From the NCBI RefSeq assembly GCF_028622835.1, contig NZ_CP117677.1, positions 992,001 through 1,056,000 on the forward strand: DNA of 64,000 nucleotides, written 5' to 3'. A program made the position numbers and the translations under genes. The DNA is from Caloramator sp. mosi_1 (GTDB lineage Bacteria > Bacillota > Clostridia > Clostridiales > Caloramatoraceae). The notes beneath the pieces were generated by a model. That model did not search any database. It had not been told where the DNA came from and saw only the letters and a list, made by a program, of their open reading frames with translations. Positions 19,718 to 29,808 of the stretch are shown piece by piece (position 1 is the stretch's first letter; the number at the start of each line of letters is the position of its first letter).

Positions 19718-20566
19718 AAAATTATATTGAACTTATGCGACCAAAGCAGTGGATAAAAAACTTCTTTGTTTTTGGTGCAATAATCTTCTCTAAAAGTTTT
19801 TAGAAATAGACAGCATAGTTAAGGTTGCTTTAGCCTTCTTGTGTTTTTGCCTTATTTCTTCAGCAGTATACATAATGAATGATATAAAGGATTTAGAACA
19901 GGATAAAATACACCCTAAAAAGAAAAATAGACCTATTGCAAGTGGAAAAGTTTCTATTAAAAAGGCTATTGTCGAAATGATTATACTTATAGTCGTTTCA
20001 CTATCTGCTGCCTTCTATTTGAATAAATTTCTACTTATTATATTGCTGATTTACTTTATAAACAATATAATCTATACCTTCAAAATAAAACACTTAGTTA
20101 TATTAGATGTTATTTCAATTGCAGTAGGGTTTATATTAAGGGTTGTTGCCGGTGGAGTTGTTATAGATGTTGAACTTTCTGTTTGGATTATACTTTGTAC
20201 TCTTTTTATTTCTCTATTCTTAGGTTTTGAAAAGAGAAAAAATGAACTTAAGTGTTTAGAAGATAATGCAACAAAACATAGAAGGATTCTTGATGACTAT
20301 TCTATTAAGTTTTTAGATGATATTTCAAATATTGTATGCGGATGCACAATAATCTTCTACTCCCTGTATACCTTCTTTGCCTATAACCATAAGTATATGA
20401 TGATAACTAATATATTTGTAATCTATGGACTATTTAGATATAAATACTTGACGGAAATTAAAGCTTTAGGGGAAGCCCAACAGAAGCTGTTCTTACAGAT
20501 ATAGGAATTATAGTCGATGTTATTTTGTGGGGGATTTGCAGTGCAATAATACTTTTATTTACATAA
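19714..20566 (+). CDS. UbiA-family polyprenyl-phosphate phosphoribosyltransferase (DPPR synthase-like)
   Basis: Integral membrane prenyltransferase. It has the hallmark residues of decaprenyl-phosphate 5-phosphoribosyltransferases: MRPKQWIKNFFVFG at the N-terminus and the metal/substrate motif NDIKDLEQDKIHPKKKNRPI, then the second Asp region LDVISIAVGFILRVVAGG. Restoring one base near 20475 gives the family end PTEAVLTDIGIIVDVILWG. About 283 residues, as expected. It would transfer phosphoribose from PRPP to a polyprenyl phosphate. One more break lies near 19800. Confidence 0.85.
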
Positions 20567-20582
20567 TAAGGGAGGTTTTGAG

Positions 20583-21211
20583 TTGATTAAAAGATTGCTA
20601 TATTTGATGTTGATAAGACCATTTTAAATGGCGACTCAATGTTTATGCTTCTTTTTACACACTAAAGAAAAACCTAAAGCAATCTTAAGGCTTCCAAGAC
20701 TAATTTTTATTCTAATGCTCTATGTGCTGAAAATAGTTGGAACAAAGAAGGCTAAGGAAGAGATGTTTTATGTAGTAAACTACTTAAATGAAGGTGACCT
20801 TGAAGAATTTTTTAAGGAAAAAATATTAAAGCACACCTTCTTTGATGCTAAGGAAGAACTTATAAAGAGAAAAAAGAAGGATACACAGTAATACTAATCT
20901 CTGCCTCTCCTGAATGTTATATAAAATACTTTAAAGAATATTTTGATGTTGACTATGTTCTTGGGACAATCTTAAGAAAAACAGAAACGGGATATACAAA
21001 TATAATAGATGGTGAAAACTGTAAAGGAGAAGAGAAGGTCTTAAGACTAAGAAAGCTATTAGATAGTGAAGATATTCAAATTGATAGAGAAAACAGTGTA
21101 TGCTATTCTGATTCACTTTCGGATATGCCTTTATTTAATCTTGTGGAAAATAGGTTTTTAATAAATAACAATAAAAAACTTGATAATTTTAAAAATCTGA
21201 GGTGGCACTGA
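20583..21211 (+). CDS. HAD-IB family phosphatase
   Basis: About 209 residues. Motif I is FDVDKTILNGDS (DxDxT), motif II SAS after GYTVILIS, and the acidic motif CYSDSLSDMPLF near the end, the full HAD set of the SerB-like IB subgroup. TTG start after GGGAGG. Breaks: one base in the first line of the gene and an A6 that should be A7 at KRKKEG. It sits between a phosphoribosyl-lipid synthase and two small transporters, so dephosphorylating polyprenyl-phospho-5-phosphoribose is a good inference; in mycobacteria this step uses a different phosphatase family. Confidence 0.85.
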
Positions 21212-21544
21212 TGAAAAAATTTTTAAACAAAGGAATAATCCTTATGATTATATCAGCCTTTTTAACTGCAAATGGACAACTTTTTGGAAGTTTTCCCAAA
21301 GTTCAGATAGGATAATTAATATCGCTATTGGATTTTTACTCTACGGCCTTGGTGCTCTTTTTATGATTTTTGCCTTTAAAAACGGAGAGCTTTCTGTTTT
21401 GTACCCAATTATGTGCGTTTCTTATATATTCGCATTAATAAACGGATATATTTTTTAGATGAAACAATTTCTTTAAGCAACCTTTTAGGAATTTTAATTA
21501 TTACAATTGGAGTTAGTTTATTAGGAAGGGAAAATAGAGTATGA
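21211..21544 (+). CDS. SMR/EamA-type small membrane protein, possible flippase subunit 1
   Basis: About 110 residues with four hydrophobic segments: GIILMIISAFLTANGQLFW, IAIGFLLYGLGALFMIFAF, YPIMCVSYIFALINGYIF and LLGILIITIGVSLLG. The LSVLYPIMCVSYIFALINGY and LDETISLSNLLGI pieces match the ArnE/EmrE-like fold. Its ATG overlaps the phosphatase stop (TGATG). Paired with the next gene it looks like an ArnEF-type heterodimer that flips a lipid-linked sugar. Breaks near 21290 and 21460. Confidence 0.75.
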
Positions 21545-21877
21545 ATTTTAAAATATTTTGTTTACTCATATTAATGACACTTTGCGGTTCTCTTGGTGGA
21601 TACTTTTTAAAAGAGCATCATCTTGCTTGAATTCCTTAAGAACACTAATTTTAAATAGGTATATTTATATTGGAGGAATTTTTATTGTGTAGGGGCTTTT
21701 ATAAACATAGTTTTACTTAAATATATCCCCTACAACATAGTTCTTCCTTTAAATTCAATAACATATATATGGACTCTTCTTTTAGCATATTTTCTATTAG
21801 GAGAAAAAATAAATAAGTATAAGCTTATGGGAATAGGTTGTATAGTTGTTGGGGTTTTTTATTGACAAGATAAAATA
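21541..21877 (+). CDS. SMR/EamA-type small membrane protein, possible flippase subunit 2
   Basis: A second protein of about 110 residues with the same fold: FKIFCLLILMTLCGSLGGYFF, YIYIGGIFYCVGAFINIVLL, LPLNSITYIWTLLLAYFLLGE and LMGIGCIVVGVFF. Start ATG overlaps the previous stop (ATGA). Breaks near 21615 (a T4 that should be T5) and at the T6 run near the end; with one T added it ends IDKIK at the TAA beside the terminator. Confidence 0.72.
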
Positions 21878-21908
21878 AGTCTGAAGCATCTATTATGCTT
21901 CAGACTTA
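21876..21908. terminator. bidirectional terminator between convergent operons
   Basis: AAGTCTGAAGCAT and ATGCTTCAGACTT form a 13-bp stem with a short loop, followed by ATTTTTGG on the plus strand. The GT2 stop codon on the other strand touches it. Confidence 0.85.
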
Positions 21909-23318
21909 TTTTTGGTTTTGAAAACTTACTCTCTTTATCTTACCCCAACTGTGTTTCATTTTTCTAAATTTAACAATTCCCTCTATTCTATAAAGGGTTG
22001 TAAGCTGTCTGTATCCAAAGTTTTCTAAAATCCCATAAAAGCTTAGCTTCATAAGCTGTTTAAGGGTTGGATATTTGTTAAAGGTATATTCCTCAAGAAG
22101 TATTGCACCAAGTGATAGAAGTATTCCATAAAGTATGGAAGCTGAAAAGAAAATAAGAAAATATTTTAAGTTTAATAGTCCAAATATATAGGCAAGAGGA
22201 ATCATAACATAGCCTATTATCTCAATTATAGGCCCTATCATTTCAAACAACCAAAAGTATGGAACAGCAATTAAACCAATCTGTTTGTACCTTGGATTAA
22301 AAAACATTCTCTTGTGCTTAAGAAGGCTGTCCATAAGTCCTATCTGCCACCTTCTTCTCTGGGACCTTAAATCCTTAAAAGTCTCTGGTGCCTGTGTCCA
22401 ACATACAGGGTCTGGTACAAACTTTATTCTATATTTTATTTTATTTCTCAGGAAATACTCGTGCATCTTAACTATAAGCTCCATATCTTCACCAATTGTG
22501 TTTTTAGCATATCCACCCACCTCTATTGCTGACTCCTTTTGAAGGCACCAAAGGCTCCAGATACAATAAGCAGGGAATTTACAGCATCCCATCCTACTCT
22601 TCCTGTTAAAAAGCCCTTAGGTATTCAACAATTTGAAACATTGCAACCCTGCTTTTAGGAAGTCCAATATCTACAACTCTACCTCTTTTAATTAGTGAAC
22701 CATTTGCTATTCTAACTATGCCCCCAACTGCTATTGTCTTTTTATCCTCTATAAAGGGCATAACCACCCTAACTAAGGAATCGCTCTCAAGTATTGAATC
22801 TGCATCTATAGATGTAACTATAGGGTAGTTAGAAACATTTATACCTGCATTTAAGGCATCGGCTTTGCCTCCATTTTCCTTATCTACTACAATAAGATTT
22901 GGTATATCTAAGTTTTTATAAATCCCCTTTATCTTGTTAGTATTAATTCTGTACCTTACAGGTTGGTTTATCTCTTTTAAATCAAACTCCTGTATTACTC
23001 TATTTAAAGTTTCATCCTTTGAACCATCGTTAATAACTATTACTTCAAACTTTGGATAGTTAAGGGAAATAAGGGACTTTATATTTTCAACTATAGTTTC
23101 TTGTTCATTGTATGCTGGAACTAAAATTGAAATTGGTATCATATTGTCTGATGTTATATATTTTTTATAATCAGAATACCTTATTTTTTCACGTAATCAC
23201 TTAAGTTAAAAGCTGCAAGTATAAGCTGTATAAAGTAGATAAAATTAATAACTAAAACATAGTAAATAATAAAATAGTTAAAATTGATTACTATTGACTT
23301 TAATAGTGGTGTATTCAT
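21906..23318 (-). CDS. processive family 2 glycosyltransferase (PgaC/BcsA-like)
   Basis: Membrane synthase, about 470 residues. An N-terminal helix pair (about residues 10-50) comes before the GT-A domain: PISILVPAYNEQETI, VINDGSKDET, KENGGKADALNAG, TSIDADSIL (metal-binding DxD), GEDMEL (catalytic base region) and RSQRRRWQIGLMDSL (the Q/RxxRW motif of processive enzymes). Four C-terminal helices follow. It fits a polysaccharide synthase that extrudes its product. ATG after GGTGATTTTT. Frame breaks near 23195 and 22590. Last gene of a four-gene minus-strand operon with a c-di-GMP-type protein. Confidence 0.9.
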
Positions 23319-23323
23319 AAAAA

Positions 23324-24466
23324 TCACCTATCTTTTTCTTGAATATATTTTTGTATTACTTCTTTTAATTTTGGTGTTCTTGTATTTTGCATATCATACT
23401 GAAGCACCTTATCCCAACCATAGCTTGTCTCAAGAACAGCAATTACTATATCCTTTGCAAACCTGTCTTCTCCCTCTAAAACATCATAAACAAGCTCAAT
23501 TCCGCCTTCTATTGAAATTAAAGAATTCGCAGCATTATATCTTACATACCACTCTCTATCAGATAGTGCCTTTACAAGTGGTATTAGTGCCTTTGTATCC
23601 TGAAGCTGTCCTAAAACCTTTGCTGCAATTGCTCTAACTTCCCAGGCTTCATCCTTTAATAGTTCTATTATCTGAATTACATATCTATTATCTCCCATAT
23701 TGCCTAAGGCCTTAAGTGCGGCTATCTTTTTCTCCTTGTTTTCGTCAGCTAAAAATATAGCTATCTCGTCGGCTAAAAGTGTATTTTTATAGTTTCCTGC
23801 TGATTTTATAAATATTGATGCTATAAACTCATCATCTAAATACATTAAATTTCTATAGACATATATTTTATCTCCCTCAAAGCTATCTGCTATTTCAATC
23901 AAACTTCTTTCGCTTAATGGAATAGTTTTAGAAAGTTTTTTAAAGGCGTCTATAAAGGCCTCTTCGTTCCCTATTTTAGCAAGGGCCATTAAGACATTGT
24001 ACTTAACCTCTACAACTTCAACATCTATAAGTTCTATAAGATTCTCTATTGCTTTTTACTTCTCATTTCTCCTAAGTTTTTACAGGCAAGTGCCACCTTA
24101 TGCATATCTTTACTCTTTAACTTTTCTAATTCATAATCAACAAGCCCAATATCCTCACTAAGCTTTGTTAATTTTTCTAAAATACTTCCCTTTAAATTTT
24201 CAAAATAAAATAAAAACCTTTCTTCTACTATTTCCCTTTTATTTTATCCTTCATAAAGCCTTGTAAAGTTTTAAGTTGAATATTTGTAACTTCATATTCG
24301 TCAATTCTTGAGGCTATGTCATCAAGATAACCTGAAATATTTTTATAAACCCTTTGCTTTTTTCTATTTTTATAATTATCATATAGCTTTTCTGCAATAA
24401 GATAGGCATAAAGAAGAATTATAATAACTGAAAAATAAGGATAGAGTATAAAACAATAAGCTCCAT
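23324..24466 (-). CDS. membrane-anchored HEAT-repeat protein
   Basis: About 380 residues. N-terminal membrane helix (ELIVLYSILIFSVIIILLYAYL), a helical linker, then HEAT-like repeats, e.g. KKAIENLIELI, KKIAALKALGNMGDNRYVIQ, DEAWEVRAIAAKVLGQLQDT and DREWYVRYNAANSLISIEGG. It ends KYIQEKDR, 5 bases before the GT2 start, with GGTGAT as that gene's ribosome binding site. HEAT proteins serve as scaffolds; here it may dock the synthase to its regulator. Breaks near 24050, 24240 and 24440. Confidence 0.82.
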
Positions 24467-24477
24467 AAAAATCACCA

Positions 24478-25975
24478 CTAATCTAATAATTTTTTAATTC
24501 TGCTGTCAAGTTCTACAGGTGAAAAGGGCTTAACAACATAGTCATCTGCACCTAAGTCAAGTGTTCTTTTTATATAGTCTTCATTTTTCTGAGAAGATAA
24601 AACTATTATTGGTATTTTAGAATTTTTTTCTCTAATGTTTTTTATAAGCTCATCTCCATTCATAAGCTTTAAATAATAGTCAGTTACTACTAAATCTATG
24701 TCGCTACTTTTTAGTATTTCTAATGCTTCAAGCCCGTCAGAGGCAGTATATACATTGTAGCCTTTATTTTTATACCTTGACTTTAATATAGATAGTATTA
24801 TTCTATCGTCGTCAACAAACAGCAAATTTATAGCATTATTTTGTTTTACAGAATCAACATCAACAACAACCTTAGCTCTACCCTCCATTTTAGCTATTGC
24901 AAGTGCTCCCCTTGCCTTTAACAGCATATCCTTATAATCTTCTTTCTCCTTTGTAATAGAGGATATTCCTGAGGAAAAGCTTATTTTATGTCCAATTTCC
25001 TCTCCATACTTTATTGCAAAATTTAGTACTTCCTCTGCAACATTTTTTACCCATTTTACATCCCTATCATAGAATATAAAGGCAAATTCATCTCCCGACA
25101 TTCTGTAGGCTATATCAACCTTTGTTGTATATTTTTTAAACTCTGAAACCACTTTATTAATTATCCTATTACCAAAGGATACACCAAGCTTTTTATTGAT
25201 CTCTGACATATAATCAAAATCAATAAGAAGAAGTATTCCGTCCTTTTCCTCTTCCTTTGCCTTAGCTAAAAGGGACGTGGCTAATATTTCACCCTGTCTT
25301 CTTGTGTAAAGACCAGTTGAAATATCGTAAACAGTATTTTTAAGCATTTAGAACTCATATTGACTAAGTTTGTAAGTTTAAGATATACCTCTTCTACATC
25401 AAAATCATATTCAATGTAGTCTATAGCTCCTAATCTTAAACATTCAAGCTTTGTATTGTAATCTACATCTGATATAACAATAATAGGTAGCTGGTCTAAT
25501 ACCTTTTCTTCCCTTATGCTTTTTAAAATAGTTACTGCATTTATGTTTTTGTTGTTTTGAACTACAACAGCATTTGGATTGTATGAAAAATAGAGTCTAC
25601 TGCATCTCCCTTTGATAGGATTACCTCAATGTGGCTAATATTTAACTTGTTTATTAGTTCATTTAGAGCATTATCGCTGTCAGGGAAAATTAAAACTCTG
25701 CTCTTTTCTGATATTTTGTTTTCAATTATTTCTTTAACCTTAATGAGTTTTTCAACATACTTTTCTTTATATTCCTCGTTTTCATCTTCTAACAGCTTCT
25801 CAATTCCATTAAGTTCAAAGGCAACATCTTCTATTTTATTTTCTGTGGAAATAGTATATATTTTCTTTAATACACCTTTAACTACGTTCATAAATGCTTT
25901 ATCTTTATTCTTAACTTCAAGCAGGTCGTTTATGGTGTTTAAAACTTCTTGCATAACTAAATCAATATGTGCCAT
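24478..25975 (-). CDS. REC-like / GGDEF / REC multidomain signalling protein
   Basis: About 499 residues. The N-terminal 120 residues are helical, then a receiver-like domain (LPIIVISDVDYNTKLECLRLGAIDYIEYDF), a GGDEF domain at about residues 210-370 (GILLLIDFDYMSEINKKLG, YRMSGDEFAFIF, SFSSGISS) and a C-terminal true receiver (LLFVDDDRIILSILK, DLVVTDYYLKLMNGDEL, VVKPFSPVELD) with an intact phospho-Asp and Lys. The active-site loop is SGDEF in place of GGDEF; such variants can still be active. ATG after AGGAGGTGAATAAT, two bases from the upstream stop. It would feed or sense c-di-GMP for the neighbouring synthase. Two frame breaks. Confidence 0.87.
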
Positions 25976-25976
25976 A

Positions 25977-28105
25977 TTATTCACCTCCTATATTTTTAAA
26001 GGATTCCTTTAAAATGTAGTAGGATTTTTTCAACCTTTCGTGGTACGTTGGTATATCCCAAGACTCCCAATTATATTTTTCATTAAAGTATAGGCTACCT
26101 CATCTTGTTTCTTTAAAATTACACCTACATAAAACCCTTCTACTTTTGTAGGTTTTATACCATTATTTAGATATAAATCATCCATTATCATTTTAGTTGA
26201 TGGGTCCATAACATTTAGAAGTTGCCAAGGTATTCTTATTTCTATTATATCTCCCTTTACAAAATAATCTGCTAAGGAATTAAAATCTTTGCTGTCAGGA
26301 TTTGCATTACCATACATTAGTTTACCTGTCTCATATTTTTGTATTGGAAGTTCTTCTTTTTCCTGTGGAAGAACAAAGGGTCTATTTAGACAAAGATAGA
26401 TTTTATTAAATATACCACTATTTTTTACTTCAAAGCTTGGATTTTCCTTGTCCATTTTTAATTTTTTACTGTACTCATAATAAAAATGATCGTAATAGGC
26501 ATCTACCATAATTCTTGAATCTTCTTTACCCTTAATCTTAATAACAAAGTCAACAGGTCTTTCAAAGTTTAATCCTTCATCTATAAACTTGTTGTTTCCT
26601 TGATTTTCCTTTATATCTATAGGAATATATAGCGTATCTTTGTTTAGATCGAATTCTTTTGCATTTATTTTGAAATATACATATCCTTCATCTGAATTTA
26701 CACTTAAAGCTAGATTATTTTCTACAATTAACGGATTACTACTCCATTCAGATTCATCCCCATCAACATAGCATACACTTTTTGCTCTCCTGGTTCAAAG
26801 GTTAATAACCCAAACATCTGCTCATTTGTCTGTACATTTTTCCAGTAGGGGCGTCTATCAGGAATATCTAAATCCATTGTATTCCAGGTTCTTTTAAACC
26901 ACTCATCCTGCCAAGAAAATACAAGGCCTCCTGCATATTCTTCTTTATATATATCCTCAAGCATACTTACAATATATTCGCCTTGTTTTGTTTCATTTAC
27001 AAAACCTTGATTAAATCCTGTATGAATATTAACGTGTGCCATTCCTCTTGAGGCAGGAATTCCAAACTCGGCAACTAAAACAGGCATTGTATGCTCTTTT
27101 CTTAAATCATTTAAATATGACCTATATGGATTTACTTTACCCTTTTCATCTATATATGTTGTATATTTTTTATCATAATTCATAAAATCAGGATAATATG
27201 GATATATGTGATAGGATGCAAATAAGCCAGGTAAAAATGAACTCTTCTTTTTATGTGTTCTGGATTTACTGTAACCATATCTTCCTTTTCTAATGGTTCA
27301 TTTGGATGTTCTAACATATCTGTTGTTACCCAGTTAGATAGTGCAAGAGGTCTTTGCATTCCATATTTTTCTGTTTCATACTTTATACATTCATCTGCTA
27401 CCTCACACAGAAAAACCTCAAAGGGTGATGCATCTTGTGTATATAAGTATTGCCCATCATATCTTATTTTTTCTTTATTTTTATTATTTGTTTCTACAAC
27501 AAACTCTGGATCCCACTCTATACCTAATATCCATCCTATTACATACTTTGAAACATCCTTAGTATAAACACCTCCTGCGTATCCCTTTTCCTTTTCTACG
27601 TTTATATTGCCGTGTATAATATTTATCATCTTTTTTGTTTCTTCTATAAAAGTTTCCTTTATTTTTGAATTATGTGCATCCATATATTTTATTATATCCT
27701 CTTCGTTTAGCCATACTCCGTGAAAAACATATAGTGGAGTCTTTGCCTTTTGATTATACTCATAAAGAGCCTCATAAAACTCTGGCATAAGCCTTGTATA
27801 TACCCTTATTGAATTTGCATTCATATCCTGTATGTACTTAAACCATCTTAAATAATCTTCCTTTGTTATCCCAAACTCCCCAGGAAAGTATCCAGGCTTT
27901 GATGCACCAATATTTACTCCCTTTATAAATGTTTTTTAAACTTTTTATCTTGATATATGTAAAAGTATTTTTCATCAACCTTTGATATGTATTTTATTTT
28001 TCCATCTTTATATATTGAATCTATATGTTTTTTATATTTTATCAACCTGTTTGCAGGAAAAATAAGAAATAAAATTAAAATTATAAAGGTAAAGTACCTC
28101 TTCAA
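25977..28105 (-). CDS. membrane-anchored glycoside-hydrolase-like protein
   Basis: About 705 residues. TTG start chosen because GAGGGGTGG lies just upstream. A membrane anchor ([18 protein letters not shown]) precedes a TIM-barrel-like domain facing outwards: [51 protein letters not shown] and [18 protein letters not shown], whose Glu residues look like the acid/nucleophile pair of clan GH-A enzymes. The C-terminal part is beta-rich. It ends [14 protein letters not shown] with TAATATG overlap spacing to the next gene. A glycanase that trims the exported polymer is inference. Several breaks, including 27240, 26730 and 26080. Confidence 0.75.
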
Positions 28106-28196
28106 ATAGACCACCCCTCAACTTATAGCTTATATCCATTATACAATCAATTTTTTATAAATTCTATTAATTTATTTAAATATTTCTCTTTTATTG

Positions 28197-28202
28197 TATA
28201 AT
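28197..28202 (+). promoter_or_regulatory. probable -10 element of the diguanylate cyclase gene
   Basis: TATAAT preceded by TTG, 32 bases ahead of the ATG at 28234. No convincing -35 box was seen. The 28106-28233 gap is the shared upstream region of this gene and the divergent polysaccharide operon. Confidence 0.45.
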
Positions 28203-28233
28203 AATTGTAATTACTAACTTTGGAGGTTAATAA

Positions 28234-29121
28234 ATGGAAAAAATATTAAATTTAAATACTCTAATAGAAAAAATAGATTTTTTAATTTTTATTTATGATG
28301 CAATTAGAATAGTTGATCCCATAAGGAAAAAGGTATACTACTTTTTTCAAAAGAAAAAGAATATATTGAAGAAGAAAACTCCTGCTATGAATTTTGGAAT
28401 CAAAATAAGATGTGTTCAAATTGTGTATCAATGAGAGCATATACTCAAAATGAAACATTTGTAAAGATTGAGTATAATGGGGAAAAAGTGTATATAATAA
28501 CCGCAACTGCTGTTGTTACAGATGCTGGGAAAGTCGTTGTTGAGTTTTTAAAGGACGCAACAGGTACAAGCATAATAGAAGATATAGAGGAGTTAAGTAG
28601 TGAAGAAATATACTCTAAGATAAATAATTTAAATGAACTACTTGTAAAAGATACTTTAACTAATGTATATAATAGACGATTTATAGAGGACAGACTTCCT
28701 GTTGATATCCTAAAGTCAAACTTTGAAAACACTCCCTTTCTATTATTATGTGTGACATTGACTTTTTTAAAAAGTTAATGATACCTACGGGCATCTTGCT
28801 GGTGATGAAGTGCTTAAACACTTTGCTTCTATATTGCAGGATAGTATAAGAAAAAGCGACTGGGTAGCAAGATATGGTGGGGAAGAATTTTTAATTGTAT
28901 TAAATGGGGCAAATAAGGAAAAGGCAGTTGAAATAGCTGAAAGAATTAGGAAAAAGGTTGAAGAAGGTGCTGTTAAGTATAACAATTTACAAATAAAAAT
29001 TACTGCAAGTTTTGGAGTATATGAAGTTTTAGGAGAAACTAATTATTTAGATGTAATTGAAAAGGCTGATAAAAATCTTTATACAGCTAAAAACACAGGA
29101 AGAAATAAAGTTGTAGCATAA
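28234..29121 (+). CDS. diguanylate cyclase with Cys-containing sensor domain
   Basis: About 295 residues. The N-terminal PAS-like sensor includes FLIFIYDAIRIVDPIRKKV and a cysteine cluster (CYEFWNQNKMCSNCVSMRA), a pattern I know from many clostridial cyclases and which could bind a metal or sense redox. The GGDEF domain has LTNVYNRRF, CDIDFFKKVNDTYGHLAGDEVL, RYGGEEFLIVL (active GGEEF) and a normal end KNLYTAKNTGRNKVV. ATG after TTTGGAGGTTAAT. Two breaks. It is divergent from the exopolysaccharide operon and could supply its c-di-GMP. Confidence 0.9.
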
Positions 29122-29194
29122 CTAAAAAATTTATAGTTGTTGAATTAATTCGAAAATTATGATAAAATTTAGAAAACTAATGGAGGTGGGGTTT

Positions 29195-29778
29195 ATGAAA
29201 TCTCTAAAGGGAACAAAAACTGCAGAAAATTTAATGAAGGCCTTTGCAGGAGAATCACAGGCAAGAAGCAGATACACATACTATGCATCTGTTGCTAAAA
29301 AGGAAGGATATATACAAATATCAAATATATTTATGGAAACAGCAGAAAATGAAAAGGAACACGCAAAGAGATTTTTCAAATTCTTAAACACAAGCCTTGA
29401 GGGTGAAGCTGTTGAAATAACTGCTGAATATCCTGTTGGTCTTTCAGATACAAAGACTAATTTAATGTATGCTGCAAAGGGCGAAAATGAAGAATGGTCA
29501 GACCTTTATCCAGAATTTGCAAGGGTTGCAGATGAAGAAGGCTTCCTGAAATTGCAAATGTTTTTAGAAAGATAGCGGAAGTTGAAAAACACCACGAAGA
29601 AAGATATAGAAAGTTACTTGCAAATATCGAAAATGGAGAAGTATTTAAAAAGCCTGAACCTATTAAGTGGAAATGTTTAAATTGTGGATACATACACGAA
29701 GGAGAAGAGGCACCTGAAGTTTGTCCTGCTTGTGCTCACCCACAGGGATACTTTGAAGTGTTAGCAGATAATTTTTAA
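29195..29778 (+). CDS. rbr: rubrerythrin
   Basis: Peroxide-reducing non-haem iron protein of anaerobes, about 194 residues. The ferritin-like diiron domain shows AFAGESQARSRYTYYASVAKKEG, ETAENEKEHAKRFF and EVEKHHEERYRKLL with the Glu/His ligands; the C-terminal rubredoxin domain has CLNCGYIH and CPACAHPQGYFE. ATG after GGAGGTGGGG. A single missing base in GGCTTCCTG splits it at GFPEIANVF. Monocistronic, with a terminator shared with the opposing ATPase gene. Confidence 0.95.
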
Positions 29779-29784
29779 TTATTA

Positions 29785-29808
29785 AGGCAGAGGGATTACC
29801 CTCTGCCT
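29785..29808. terminator. bidirectional terminator between rubrerythrin and P-type ATPase
   Basis: AGGCAGAGGG and CCCTCTGCCT form a perfect 10-bp stem with a 4-base loop that holds the TAA of the minus-strand ATPase. Confidence 0.75.
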
